From Apirhabdus apintestini (GTDB lineage Bacteria; Pseudomonadota; Gammaproteobacteria; Enterobacterales; Enterobacteriaceae): DNA of 64,000 bases. Shown piece after piece: positions 31,142 through 41,720 of this stretch. The DNA lies in assembly GCA_033977085.1 (NCBI GenBank), contig CP138906.1, positions 744,001 through 808,000 of the forward strand. The letters run 5' to 3'. A program made the translations under genes and the position numbers. How positions within the stretch are numbered: position 1 is the first letter of the stretch; the number at the start of each line of letters is the position of its first letter. Below the pieces are notes generated by a model, which saw only the letters and a program-made list of their open reading frames with translations, ran no database searches and was not told the origin of the DNA.

Positions 31142-33816
31142 TTACCCTTTATCGTTTGGATCAAGGGCTTCTGTCAACCGTTGATAGACTTCGTGCTGAA
31201 GCGTCGCATCCAGCGCTTCGCCCGTGCTTGTCGCTAAAATAAAGAGATCTTCCACGCGCTCACCTATGGTAGTGATCCGCGCGCCGTGTAGCGTGATGCC
31301 CAGATCCGCGAAGATTTGCCCGATATAGGCCAGCAGGCCTGGCGCATCGAGCGCCACCAGTTCCAGGTAGGAACGTCTTTCTGTGTGGGTGGGCAAAAAG
31401 GTGACTTCAGTGGCGACGTGAAAGTGGCGCAGGCGCATGGAGCGACGGCGGGGCTGAGGGGGCTGCCAGACACTTTGTGTGATTGTATGCATCAGCCCGC
31501 TGTGGATTTGATCGTGTCGATCTACGGACAGCGGCGTGCCGTCTGGCTCCAGAACGATGAATGTATCCATTGCCATGTCGTCCCGGGTGGTGAATATCTG
31601 GGCGTCATGAACGATCAGGTTACGTTTATCCAGCTCTGCGCATACTGCGGCAAACAAATAGGGTCGGTCGGGGCTCCAGATGAAAATTTCCGTGCCGCCG
31701 CGGATAGCCTGTGGGCTAAGCACAATCAGCGGTGTGCTAAGATCGTGCGCCAGCAGATGGCGCGCGTGCCAGGCGGCTCGATTGGGAGTATGACGTACGA
31801 AATAGTTGGCCCGGCAGCGGCCCCAAATATGATGCAAAGCGGTTTCATCAATGTTTTCCATTCGCAGTAGCGCTAGCGCTTGCTGCTGATGGTGGCGCAC
31901 GCGTTCCCGCATATCTGGCGTATTGCCGGTCCCGCGTCGAAGCTGTTTTTCTGTGGCAAAGTAAAGTTCGCGCAGCAGGCTTTGCTTCCAGCTATTCCAG
32001 AGTGTTTCGTTGGTTGCGCAAATGTCGGCGACGGTCAGGCAGGTTAAATAGTGTAAACGGCTTTCCGTTTGTACTTCATGCGCGAATTGCGCAATCACCT
32101 GCGGATCCCGGATATCCCGACGCTGTGCCGTAACGGACATGCACAGGTGCTGACGCACCAGCCAGACTAGAAGCTGGGTTTCACGTGAGTTTAATCCGTG
32201 GAGCCGGGCGAAAATCGTGACATCCTGCGCCCCAAGCACGGAATGGTCGCCGCCGCGTCCTTTAGCGATATCGTGAAATAATGCGGCGATAAACAAAAGC
32301 ACCGGATGGTTGAGGCGCGGCCAGAGATTAACGCACAGCGGATGCTTTTCTCGGGTAGCCTCATCAGCGAAACTTTCAAGCTTCAGCAATACGCGAATCG
32401 TGTGTTCATCCACGGTGTAGGCGTGGAATAAATCAAACTGCATTTGACCGACAATGTGCGACCACTGAGGCATATAAGCCCCCAGCACACTATGACGATG
32501 CATCGGCAGTAATCCCCGGCGCACCATACCAGGATGACGTAACATAGCTAAAAACAGAGTTCGGGCTTCAGGTAGGTAGCATAGCGGCTGCGTTAACTGG
32601 CGGCGAGCGTGACGAAGTTGGCGCAGCGTGGTGGAATAAATCCCATCGATATCGCGATTGCGCACCATCGTGTAGAACAGCCGCAAAATAGCCTGCGGCT
32701 CGCGGACAAATAGCGTTTCATCGCGCAGGTCAATTAGCCTGCCGCGCAGTTGAAAGTCATCGTCGATAGGGCGCGGTTTCTCGTCGGCCGGCAGGGCGAG
32801 AATCGCCTCGTCGAAAAGCTGCAGTAGCATGTTATTGAGTTCACTGACGCGGCGCGTGACGCGGTAGAAATCTTTCATCATCCGTTCTACAGGATGATTT
32901 CCTTCGCCCTGATATTGAAGGCGTTGGGCAACATTAAGCTGCCGGTCGAATAACAGTCGGTTATCGTAGCGGCTGAGCGTCAAATGCAGGGCGAAGCGAA
33001 TGCGCCAAAGGGTATGCTGGCATTCGTTGAGTTCGTTGCGTTCGGCTGCGGTTAAAAAGCCGAAACCAACCATCTCATTTAAAGACGTGGCGCCAAAATG
33101 TCGGCGTGCAACCCACTGCAAGGTGTGAATGTCGCGTAACCCGCCAGGGCTATTTTTAATGTCCGGCTCCAGATTGTAGCTGGTGCCGTGATAGCGCTGA
33201 TGGCGCATAGTTTGCTCGTCCACTTTTGCGGAAAAAACGTTTCCGAGGGCCAGAAGCCGTCACTAAAAACGTATTTCTGCATTTCAAGGAACAGAGCGAC
33301 ATCGCCAATCAGCAGGCGAGATTCAATCAGATTAGTCGCGACGGTCAGATCGGCCAGGCCTTCGAGAAGGCATTCCTCCAGCGAGCGGACGCTGTGACCG
33401 ACATTCAGGCGCAGATCCCACAGTAAGGTGATTAATTCACCTACTTTTTGAGCATGAGCGGCCGGGAGTGGCTCGCGGCTAAGCACCAACACGTCGATAT
33501 CGGAAAGAGGATGTAGCTCGCGGCGCCCATAGCCGCCAACGGCTACCAGCGCTAAATCGGCGGCGTCGCTGAAGCCATAATATATCCACAGACGCTGAAG
33601 TAATTGATCGATAAATTCGCTGCGAGCATTAAGCAGGCGATTAACGGGCACGCCTTTATCAAACACCTCGCCGGACCAGCGTTGAAAAGTATCAAGATGG
33701 CGACAAATTTGCTCGCGGTGTAAATCGTTTTCAGGCCAGCTGCCGGGATTATCCGGTTGTCCTAGCAGTGTGGGTGTGGCCGCGTTAGGGTGCTGCTCGG
33801 GGAGATAGTGACTCAT
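31142..33816 (-). CDS. glnD: bifunctional uridylyltransferase/uridylyl-removing enzyme, one frameshift
   Basis: GlnD senses glutamine and modifies or demodifies the PII proteins that control nitrogen assimilation. In order it has a nucleotidyltransferase domain (ALVAVGGYGRRELHPLSDIDVL), an HD domain (FIAALFHDIAKGRGGDHS) and two C-terminal ACT domains (DRPYLFAAVCAELDKRN and DAPGLLAYIGQIFADLGITLHGARI). One T is missing in a T run near 33233 (ETFF-AKVDEQ). Corrected length is 891 residues versus 890 in E. coli. It is transcribed toward dapD, as in relatives. Confidence 0.95.
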
Positions 33817-33974
33817 ATTCGGCCCGCCTCACGCTGTAGCCAGCGAGCGCTGGCTGGAGATATTGTCGAAATAATACCCTGTCGATTCACAGTTGGTAAG
33901 AAAACGGCGCTTGGATATCACGGCGGGGCAGGGGTTGCCGCCGCCTGCTGATATTTGGCCTTACCTAACCGAGC

Positions 33975-34775
33975 TTACTGCGGCGCGCTGTGAGAAATAA
34001 TGGCTGGAATAGTATCATCTTCCCGTAGCGTCAATATTTCACAACCGTCTTCTGTAACCACAATCGTGTGCTCATATTGCGCGGACAGGCTTCTGTCTTT
34101 GGTTTTTACCGTCCAGCCATCTTTCATCATACGGATGCGGTAATCCCCGGCGTTAACCATTGGCTCAATAGTGAACGTCATGCCGGGTTGCAAAATGACG
34201 CCGCCGTCGTCGGCGTCATAGTGTAGTACCTGCGGTTCTTCGTGAAAGACTCGCCCGATACCGTGACCGCAATATTCGCGGACCACGGAAAAACCTTCTG
34301 CCTCAACATATTTTTGAATAGCGGCGCCCAGGCTGCGCAGGGGAATACCGGGTTTCACCATCCGCAATGCCAGATACAGGCTTTCCTGCGTCACACGGCA
34401 CAGGCGTTCACCGAGGATAGTGGGTTTCCCAACAATAAACATTTTGGAGGTGTCACCGTGGAATTCATCTTTAATCACGGTAACGTCAATATTGACAATA
34501 TCCCCTTCTTTAAGGTGCTTATCGTCACTTGGAATGCCGTGACAGACGACTTCATTTACGGAAATGCAGACGGATTTCGGAAAACCGTGATACCCAAGAC
34601 AGGCCGAAACGGCGTGTTGATGCTCAACAATCCAGTCGTTGCACAGCTTATCGAGCGCCCCTGTCGTAACACCAGGTACTACGTGCGGCGCGATCATTTC
34701 CAGCACTTCGGCGGCCAGTCGGCCAGCAACGCGCATTTTTTCAATATCTTCCGGGGTTTTAATTGAGATAGCCAT
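33975..34775 (-). CDS. map: type I methionine aminopeptidase
   Basis: Map removes the initiator methionine from nascent proteins and is essential. The 266-residue frame is intact. Metal ligands are visible: IVNIDVTVIKDEFHGDTSKMF (two aspartates), the histidine of YCGHGIGRVFHEEP, and glutamates in FTIEPMVN and QYEHTIVV. It is divergent from rpsB, the normal enterobacterial order. Confidence 0.97.
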   Translation of the reverse strand: MAISIKTPEDIEKMRVAGRLAAEVLEMIAPHVVPGVTTGALDKLCNDWIVEHQHAVSACLGYHGFPKSVCISVNEVVCHGIPSDDKHLKEGDIVNIDVTVIKDEFHGDTSKMFIVGKPTILGERLCRVTQESLYLALRMVKPGIPLRSLGAAIQKYVEAEGFSVVREYCGHGIGRVFHEEPQVLHYDADDGGVILQPGMTFTIEPMVNAGDYRIRMMKDGWTVKTKDRSLSAQYEHTIVVTEDGCEILTLREDDTIPAIISHSAPQ

Positions 34776-34899
34776 ACATCAGGGTCCGCTGAGGTCGTTT
34801 TCGACAATAATTAAGCAAGTGGCGGCAATGTTATCAGGGCCGCCGTAAGGTGCCAAATCGGGAATAACGATACCTCCGTGAGGATAACAATAATTAGCC

Positions 34900-35081
34900 T
34901 TATGTTACACTTTATGATATAAAGCGCGCCGGACTTGTGTACCTGGATTTTGTGTGCACAAGCTGAAAACTCACTTTGTGTATAACACACACGTATCGAC
35001 ACATATTCCGGGGTGCCCTGTGGGGTCGGTGATATGGGATACGTGGAGGCATAACCCCAACTTTTATATAGAGGTTTTAAC
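34900..35081 (+). promoter_or_regulatory. rpsB promoter and leader (t44/tff-like RNA region)
   Basis: The gap between map and rpsB ends in a conserved-looking leader (GTGGAGGCATAACCCCAAC just before the ribosome-binding site). In E. coli this position holds the rpsB leader, known as t44 or tff RNA, through which ribosomal protein S2 represses its own operon. I identify it by position and partial sequence recall, not by a structure search. Confidence 0.45.
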
Positions 35082-35807
35082 ATGGCAACTGTTTCCATGC
35101 GCGATATGCTCAAGGCTGGTGTTCACTTTGGTCACCAGACCCGTTACTGGAACCCGAAAATGAAACCGTTCATCTTCGGCGCGCGTAACAAAGTTCACAT
35201 CATCAACCTTGAAAAAACCGTACCGATGTTCAATGACGCTCTGGCTGAACTGCACAAAATCGCGTCCCGTAAAGGCAAAATTTTGTTCGTCGGTACTAAG
35301 CGCGCAGCAAGCGAAGCGGTAAAAGAAGCGGCAAATAGCTGCGATCAGTTCTTCGTGAACCATCGCTGGCTGGGCGGCATGCTGACTAACTGGAAAACCG
35401 TTCGTCAGTCCATTAAGCGTCTGAAAGATCTGGAAACTCAGTCTCAGGATGGTACGTTTGAAAAGCTGACCAAAAAAGAGGCGCTGATGCGTACTCGCGA
35501 ACTGGAAAAGCTGGAAAACAGCCTTGGCGGTATCAAAGACATGGGCGGCCTGCCGGACGCACTGTTTGTTATCGATGCTGACCATGAGCACATTGCTATC
35601 AAAGAAGCAAACAACTTGGGTATCCCGGTATTTGCTATTGTTGATACTAACTCCGATCCGGATGGCGTTGACTTTGTTGTACCGGGCAACGACGACGCAA
35701 TTCGCGCCGTGACCCTGTACCTGAGCGCGGTAGCGACGACTGTACGTGAAGGTCGTTCTCAGGATCTGGCAACCCAGGCTGAAGAAAGCTTCGTAGAAGC
35801 TGAGTAA
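35082..35807 (+). CDS. rpsB: 30S ribosomal protein S2
   Basis: S2 binds the 30S head-body junction. The 241-residue frame is intact and matches E. coli S2: MATVSMRDMLKAGVHFGHQT, HHRWLGGMLTNWKTVRQS (partly), LPDALFVIDADHEHIA and NLGIPVFAIVDTNSDPD. GAGG precedes the ATG. It starts the rpsB-tsf unit. Confidence 0.98.
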   Translation: MATVSMRDMLKAGVHFGHQTRYWNPKMKPFIFGARNKVHIINLEKTVPMFNDALAELHKIASRKGKILFVGTKRAASEAVKEAANSCDQFFVNHRWLGGMLTNWKTVRQSIKRLKDLETQSQDGTFEKLTKKEALMRTRELEKLENSLGGIKDMGGLPDALFVIDADHEHIAIKEANNLGIPVFAIVDTNSDPDGVDFVVPGNDDAIRAVTLYLSAVATTVREGRSQDLATQAEESFVEAE

Positions 35808-35967
35808 TAAGGTTTGCTGGCATACCCTGGTCAGGTTAACTCACGAACAGACGAAAACCACCGGTGTCTTTACGTTAATAACGCATTGGAAACGGGTGGT
35901 TTACGCATCAGACGTTAACGTGCAAAGGGGTGAGCCCTTATTAACCAGGTATGAAATAGTTTGGTTA

Positions 35968-35998
35968 GGGGGCCTGTCTCAGGCTCCCTTTTTCTTTT
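35968..35998 (+). terminator. rpsB-tsf intergenic terminator/attenuator
   Basis: A GGGGGCCTG/CAGGCTCCC-type hairpin followed by TTTTTC lies between rpsB and tsf. In E. coli partial termination here reduces tsf expression relative to rpsB. Another hairpin with ACCACC/GGTGGT stems is at about 35857-35901. Confidence 0.65.
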
Positions 35999-36060
35999 AA
36001 TCTGTTTGGTCTTATGACCGGGCAGGTCATATCTCCCCTGAGATAACCGAGGAATTCATA

Positions 36061-36911
36061 ATGGCTGAAATTACCGCTTCCCTGGTAAAAGAGCTGCGCG
36101 AACGTACCGGCGCAGGCATGATGGAATGTAAAAAGCGCTGGTCGAAGCGAATGGCGACATTGAGCTGGCTATCGACAATATGCGTAAATCCGGACAGGCG
36201 AAGGCTGCGAAAAAGCGGGCCGCGTTGCTGCTGAAGGTATCATTCTGACCGGTATCGATTACAAATACGGCGTTATCCTTGAGACTGAACTGTGAAACCG
36301 ATTTCGTTGCGAAAGACGCTGGCTTTAAAGCGTTTGGCGAAGAAGTTCTCGCCGTTGCGCTGGAAGAGCGCATCAGCAACGTTGATGTACTTAAGGCGCG
36401 CTTTGAAGAGCAGCGTACGACGCTGGTGGCGAAAATTGGTGAAAACATCAATATCCGTCGCATCTCTATTCTGGAAGGCGAAGCGCTGGGCTCTTACCTG
36501 CACGGCGCGCGTATTGGCGTATTGGTTGCCGCAACCGGCGCTGATGAAGAGCTGATCAAACACGTCGCTATGCATATTGCTGCTTCTAAGCCTGAATATG
36601 TGAAGCCGGAAGATGTACCTGCTGATGTTGTAAAACATGAACATCAGATCCAGTTGGATATTGCTATGCAGTCCGGTAAGCCGAAAGAAATCGCAGAGAA
36701 AATGGTTGAAGGCCGCATGAAGAAATTCACCGGCGAAGTTTCTCTGACCGGCCAGGCATTCATCATGGATCCGAGTAAAACGGTTGGCCAGCTACTGAAA
36801 GAGCATAACGCTGAAGTCACTGGCTTTACGCGTTTTGAAGTTGGCGAAGGTATCGAAAAAGAAGAAACCGATTTTGCTGCTGAAGTTGCGGCAATGTCTA
36901 AATCTTCCTGA
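36061..36911 (+). CDS. tsf: elongation factor Ts, three frameshifts
   Basis: EF-Ts is the nucleotide-exchange factor for EF-Tu and is essential. The N-terminal UBA-like domain ([23 protein letters not shown]) and the core ([24 protein letters not shown]) are clear. An A is missing near 36132 and near 36212 (A runs of five for six), and one A is extra near 36284. Applying the three corrections gives 283 residues, exactly E. coli. Such errors in an essential gene are a main argument that the indels are technical. Confidence 0.96.
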
Positions 36912-36925
36912 TAGTTACCTAATAA

Positions 36926-36950
36926 GAAGCCGCCTACGGGCGGCTCCTTT
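36926..36950 (+). terminator. tsf terminator
   Basis: GCCGCC TACG GGCGGC followed by TCCTTTTG, directly after the tsf stop. Confidence 0.8.
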
Positions 36951-37149
36951 TGTCCGGAATACGCCAGCCTATACGAGAGGTGGCTGTATCGCGTGTAGTT
37001 TGCCGTATGCCGGGCCTGGCGCCCTACTCACGTCGTGTGCCGTTACATAAATGCTGCTTGATATAAGCGCCCCCGGCTCCGGAGACAAAGACGGCATCAA
37101 ATGCCGTCAATATAATCGTCCTATTCGTTCACTGTTCCAGGAAAGAAAC

Positions 37150-37876
37150 ATGGCTACCAATGCAAAACCCGTATACAAACGCATTCTACTCAAACTGAGT
37201 GGCGAAGCGCTGCAAGGCACTGAAGGCTTCGGTATTGATGCGAGCATACTGGACCGTATGGCTCAGGAAGTGAAAGAGCCTGGTGGAGCTCGGGGTTCAG
37301 GTCGGCGTTGTCATCGGGGGCGGTAACTTGTTTCGCGGGGCAGGGCTTGCTAAAGCCGGGATGAACCGTGTGGTGGGCGATCATATGGGGATGCTGGCGA
37401 CTGTAATGAACGGCCTGGCGATGCGAGATGCGCTGCATCGCGCTTACGTTAATGCGCGTCTGATGTCGGCCATCCCGCTGAACGGCGTCTGCGATAACTA
37501 CAGTTGGGCAGAGGCGATTAGCCTGCTACGTAATGGTCGGGTAGTTATTTTCTCTGCGGGTACTGGAAATCCGTTTTTACCACGGATTCCGCCGCCTGCC
37601 TGCGCGGCATTGAAATCGAAGCAGATATTGTACTGAAGGCGACGAAGGTGGACGGTGTCTATTCGGCCGATCCGGTTAAAGACCCGAATGCAACGCTGCA
37701 TGAACAGGCTCACTTATCAGGAAGTTCTGGAAAAAGAGCTAAAAGTCATGGATTTAGCTGCATTTACGCTGGCTCGCGATCACGGTTTGCCGATTCGCGT
37801 CTTTAATATGAACAAGCCCGGCGCACTGCGCCGTGTAATTATGGGCGAAAAAGAAGGTACGCTAATCGCGGATTAA
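37150..37876 (+). CDS. pyrH: UMP kinase, three frameshifts
   Basis: PyrH phosphorylates UMP to UDP as a hexamer of the amino-acid-kinase fold and is essential. It has KRILLKLSGEALQG, VGVVIGGGNLFRGA, VVGDHMGMLATVMNGLA, TDSAACLRGIEIEAD and the C-terminal FNMNKPGALRRVIMGEKEGT. One base is gained near 37278, one T lost near 37575 (PFFTTDSAA) and one G gained near 37708 (HEQLTYQEV). Net correction gives 241 residues, identical to E. coli length. Confidence 0.95.
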
Positions 37877-38027
37877 TTTTCGTTTTTAGCGAATCGGGGT
37901 AAGATTCTGCTTTAATACCCGGTTTTCATTCAGGCAGCCGGCCGGGCTATACTTAGCTGCAAGGTTTTACGCGCGCGCTGCGTATTGCCCCAGGCTGCCC
38001 GACAAACAGTTTTCAAGGATTTATAAC

Positions 38028-38584
38028 GTGATTAACGACATCAAAAAAGACGCTGAAGTTCGCATGGATAAGTGCGTTGAAGCGTTTAAAAATCAGATTA
38101 GCAAAGTGCGTACTGGCCGCGCTTATCCCAGCCTGCTTGATGGTATTACCGTGGAATATTATGGTACGCCGACGCCGCTGCGCCAGTTAGCAAACGTCAC
38201 CGTAGAAGATTCCCGTACCTTAAAAATTAACGTTTTCGATCGCTCAATGTCACCGGCTATCGAGAAAGCGATCATGACCTCCGATTTGGGGCTCAATCCC
38301 GGCTCTGCGGGTACCGATATCCGCGTACCGCTGCCACCGTTAACGGAAGAGCGCCGTAAAGATCTGATTAAGGTTGTGCGCGGTGAAGCAGAGCAGGCGA
38401 GGGTGTCCGTGCGTAACGTTCGCCGCGATGCGAACGACAAAGTGAAAGCTTTGCTGAAAGATAAAGAAATTAGCGAAGATGATGAACGTCGTTCGCAGGA
38501 TGACGTTCAGAAGCTGACCGACGCGGCGATTAAAAGGTTGACGCGGCGCTGGCGGATAAAGAAGAAGAACTGATGCAGTTCTGA
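38028..38584 (+). CDS. frr: ribosome recycling factor, one frameshift
   Basis: RRF splits post-termination ribosomes together with EF-G and is essential. Family blocks are INDIKKDAEVRMDKCVEAFK, VEDSRTLKINVFDRS, GLNPGSAGTDIRVPLPPLTEERRKDL and VRNVRRDAND. An A is lost near 38535 (AIKKVDAALADKEEELMQF). With it restored the protein is 185 residues, the E. coli length, ending at the TGA 38582-38584. One substitution-like difference (RTGRAYPSLLDG where E. coli has RTGRASPSLLDG) is within normal variation. Confidence 0.96.
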
Positions 38585-38698
38585 TAGTGGTTTAATTCGA
38601 AACGCCGTACAGGAAAGCCGATGACGCGGTTTTTCTTACGGCGTTTTGCTTTTTGCAGCGCTGCTGGCGCGAAACGTTTTCGGGAGTTCAGGCATTCG

Positions 38699-39895
38699 AT
38701 GAAACAGTTAACTCTGCTGGGTTCAACCGGGTCGATTGGTTGCAGCACGCTTGATGTTGTCCGTCATAATCCAGGCGCTTTTGCGGTGGCCGCACTGGTC
38801 GCTGCAACGAATATTGAGCGTATGCTGGAGCAGTGCCTGGAGTTTCAGCCGCGTTATGCCGTAATGAACGATGAGCGAAGCGCCGGTGAATTACACCGAC
38901 GCCTGCGGGAGTCGGGTAGCCGAACTACGGTACTGAGCGGGCAGCAGGCCGCGTGTGACATAGCGTCTCTGGATGACGTCGACCAGGTTATGGCGGCTAT
39001 TGTCGGTGCGGCAGGCGTGCTGCCCACGCTTGCGGCAGTGCGGGCGGGAAAGCGAGTATTACTGGCCAATAAAGAGGTGCTGGTCACATGTGGACGCCTG
39101 TTTATGGAGGCGGTACAGCAGAGCGGCGCCCAACTTTTGCCCGTTGATAGCGAACATAATGCGATTTTTCAGAGTATGCCCGAAACAATTCAGCGGCGGC
39201 TGGGATACGCTTCTCTCAGGGATAATGGGGTTGACTCCATTATTCTGACCGGATCTGGTGGCCCATTTCGCGAGTCTCCGCTGTCTGCGATGGCGTCTAT
39301 TACGCCGGAGCAAGCTTGCCGACATCCGAATTGGTCAATGGGGCGTAAAATCTCCGTTGATTCCGCCACTATGATGAATAAAGGTCTCGAATATATTGAA
39401 GCCCGCTGGCTATTTAACGCTTCCGCCGAACAAATGGAAGTGCTGATACACCCGCAGTCGATGATTCATTCCATGGTGCGTTATCGGGATGGCAGCGTGC
39501 TTGCGCAGCTTGGGGAGCCGGATATGCGTACCCCGATCGCTCATACGATGGCATGGCCCGCGCGCGTGCACGCTGATGTAAAGGCGCTCGATTTTTGCCA
39601 GATAAGCGCATTGACGTTTCAGGCACCTGATTTTACGCGTTATCCATGCCTGAAGCTGGCGATTGCTGCCAGTGAGCAAGGGCAGGCGGCGACAACGGCG
39701 CTGAATGCTGCCAATGAAGAACTGGTGGCTGCATTTTTGGCGCAGCGTATCCGCTTTACCGATATCGCAGCGCTCAATCAGGCCGTGCTGGATTCGTGTA
39801 ACGCGAATGAGCCTCAGACCGTAGATGATGTGCTGGTGATTGACGCTGAGGCGCGCCGCCTGGCGCAGCAACTTATCGCGCAGTATGGTGAATAA
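38699..39895 (+). CDS. dxr: 1-deoxy-D-xylulose 5-phosphate reductoisomerase
   Basis: Dxr (IspC) makes 2-C-methylerythritol 4-phosphate in the non-mevalonate isoprenoid pathway. The 398-residue frame is intact, with the NADPH motif LGSTGSIG at the start, ANKEVLVTCG, the metal-binding PVDSEHNAIFQ, TGSGGPFRE and SATMMNKGLE. The ATG at 38699 fits the family start. uppS, which uses the downstream isoprenoid, follows after 187 bases. Confidence 0.97.
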   Translation: MKQLTLLGSTGSIGCSTLDVVRHNPGAFAVAALVAATNIERMLEQCLEFQPRYAVMNDERSAGELHRRLRESGSRTTVLSGQQAACDIASLDDVDQVMAAIVGAAGVLPTLAAVRAGKRVLLANKEVLVTCGRLFMEAVQQSGAQLLPVDSEHNAIFQSMPETIQRRLGYASLRDNGVDSIILTGSGGPFRESPLSAMASITPEQACRHPNWSMGRKISVDSATMMNKGLEYIEARWLFNASAEQMEVLIHPQSMIHSMVRYRDGSVLAQLGEPDMRTPIAHTMAWPARVHADVKALDFCQISALTFQAPDFTRYPCLKLAIAASEQGQAATTALNAANEELVAAFLAQRIRFTDIAALNQAVLDSCNANEPQTVDDVLVIDAEARRLAQQLIAQYGE

Positions 39896-40082
39896 GAAAA
39901 CCATGCCGGGAGTGCGCCGCTATTTGTGAGTGCCCGGCTGAGGTGATATAGTCAGCGCCACTCGACAACCGTTAATTGTAACGGTAAAGGGAATAACGCC
40001 GTGGTTTATCACGGTTTTTTCACGAGAAGGCTTCTTTATTCCTGAGAACCGCTTAATCCTTATCAGGGAAATTAAACGCGTT

Positions 40083-40840
40083 ATGTTGTCTGCTAACCAA
40101 CCATTGAGCGAAACCATACCTGCGCATGGCGCACGCCATGTTGCCATCATTATGGACGGCAATGGCCGTTGGGCGAAAAGACAAGGGAAGATGAGAGTCT
40201 TTGGCCATAAGGCCGGAGCGAAATCAGTTCGACGCGCGGTTTCTTTCGCGGCGAATAATGGAATCGATGCACTAACGCTGTATGCGTTTAGTAGCGAAAA
40301 CTGGAACCGTCCGGCGCAGGAAGTGAGCGCGCTAATGGAGCTGTTTGTCTGGGCTCTGGACAGCGAGGTGAAAAGCCTGCATCGCCATAATGTGCGTTTG
40401 CGTATTATTGGCGATACCAGCCGGTTTAATACGCGCTTGCAGGAGCGTATCCAGAAAGCGGAAGCGCTAACTGGCCAGAATACGGGGCTAACGCTGAATA
40501 TTGCCGCCAACTACGGTGGCCGGTTGGATATAGTCCAGGGCGTCAGGCGTCTGGCCGAGAAGGTGCAGCAGGGGATGCTGCAACCTGACGGAATAGATGA
40601 AGAGACGATAAGTCAGCACATCAGCATGAATGAACTGGCTCCCGTGGATTTAGTGATTAGGACAGGGGAGAGCACCGTATCAGTAACTTTTTGCTGTGGC
40701 AGATAGCCTACGCTGAACTTTACTTTACTGATGTTCTCTGGCCTGATTTCGATGAACAAGACTTTGAAGGTGCGCTGCATGCCTTTGCTAATCGAGAGCG
40801 ACGTTTTGGCGGCACGACACCGGACGGCAATCTTGCCTGA
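40083..40840 (+). CDS. uppS: undecaprenyl diphosphate synthase, one frameshift
   Basis: UppS (IspU) builds the C55 lipid carrier for peptidoglycan. The cis-prenyltransferase motifs are HVAIIMDGNGRWAK, the FSSENWNRP segment and, after correction, the RTGGEHRISNFLLWQ block. A G is missing from a G run near 40667. With it the protein runs to the TGA 40838-40840, 252 residues versus 253 in E. coli, and its stop overlaps the cdsA start (TGATG). Confidence 0.95.
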
Positions 40841-41708
40841 TGGGGGAGCTTTTGCTGAAGTATCGCCTGATTTCTGCTTTAATTTTAATTCCCGTGGTGA
40901 TAGCCGCATTGCTGTGGTTACCTCCCGTTGGGTTTGCTATTGTAACGCTCGCTGTATGCATGCTTGCCGCATGGGAGTGGGGGCAATTGAGCGGATTCGC
41001 GCAGCGCGGGCAGCGTATCTGGCTGGCTCTGTTGTGTGGATTGCTGTTGGCGGCGATGATGTTAATGCTGCCAGAATATCGTCACGGCGCCAGCTTGCCG
41101 GTGATAGAAGGGACGCTATGGGCTTCTCTCGGATGGTGGATCGTCGCGTTGCTGCTGGTCTTCTTTTATCCGTCTTCCGCCGCTTTATGGCGGAAATCAC
41201 GTCTCTTACGCCTTCTCTTCGGTGTGCTGACGATAGTGCCTTTTTCTGGGGCATGATCGTTTTACGCAACTGGCACTATGAAACTAATCATTATACCGGC
41301 GCGCTATGGCTTTTATACGTGATGTTACTGGTATGGAGCGCTGATTCCGGTGCATATATCTTCGGTAAAATGTTTGGTAAACATAAGCTGGCGCCAAAAG
41401 TTTCACCGGGCAAAACCTGGCAAGGCTTTTTCGGTGGTCTCTTAACGTCGGCGGCGATCGCCTGGCTTTTTGGCTATTTAGCACATCTGAATGTTGCTCT
41501 TTCCGTATTGCTAACCTGCTCCATTGTTGCTGCTTTAGCCTCTGTATTAGGCGATTTGACGGAAAGCATGTTTAAACGTGAAGCCGGGATCAAAGACAGC
41601 GGCAATCTGATACCAGGCCACGGCGGCATTCTGGATCGTATCGATAGCCTGACCGCGGCGGTGCCTGTATTCGCCTGTTTATTATTGCTGGTTTTTCAGA
41701 CGATTTAA
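40840..41708 (+). CDS. cdsA: phosphatidate cytidylyltransferase, one frameshift
   Basis: CdsA forms CDP-diacylglycerol, the precursor of all major phospholipids, in the inner membrane. It has about eight hydrophobic helices and the family signature GDLTESMFKREAGIKDSGNL and GHGGILDRIDSL. A T is missing from a T run near 41243 (VPFFWGMIVLRN). Corrected length is 289 residues. The ATG overlaps the uppS stop. Confidence 0.95.
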
Positions 41709-41720
41709 GTTGAGAAAAGT

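Noticed and set aside
36061..36911. Programmed or slippage-based frameshifting as an explanation for split genes such as tsf
   Set aside because: Breaks occur at unrelated, short runs in dozens of genes without any common slippery motif or downstream structure.
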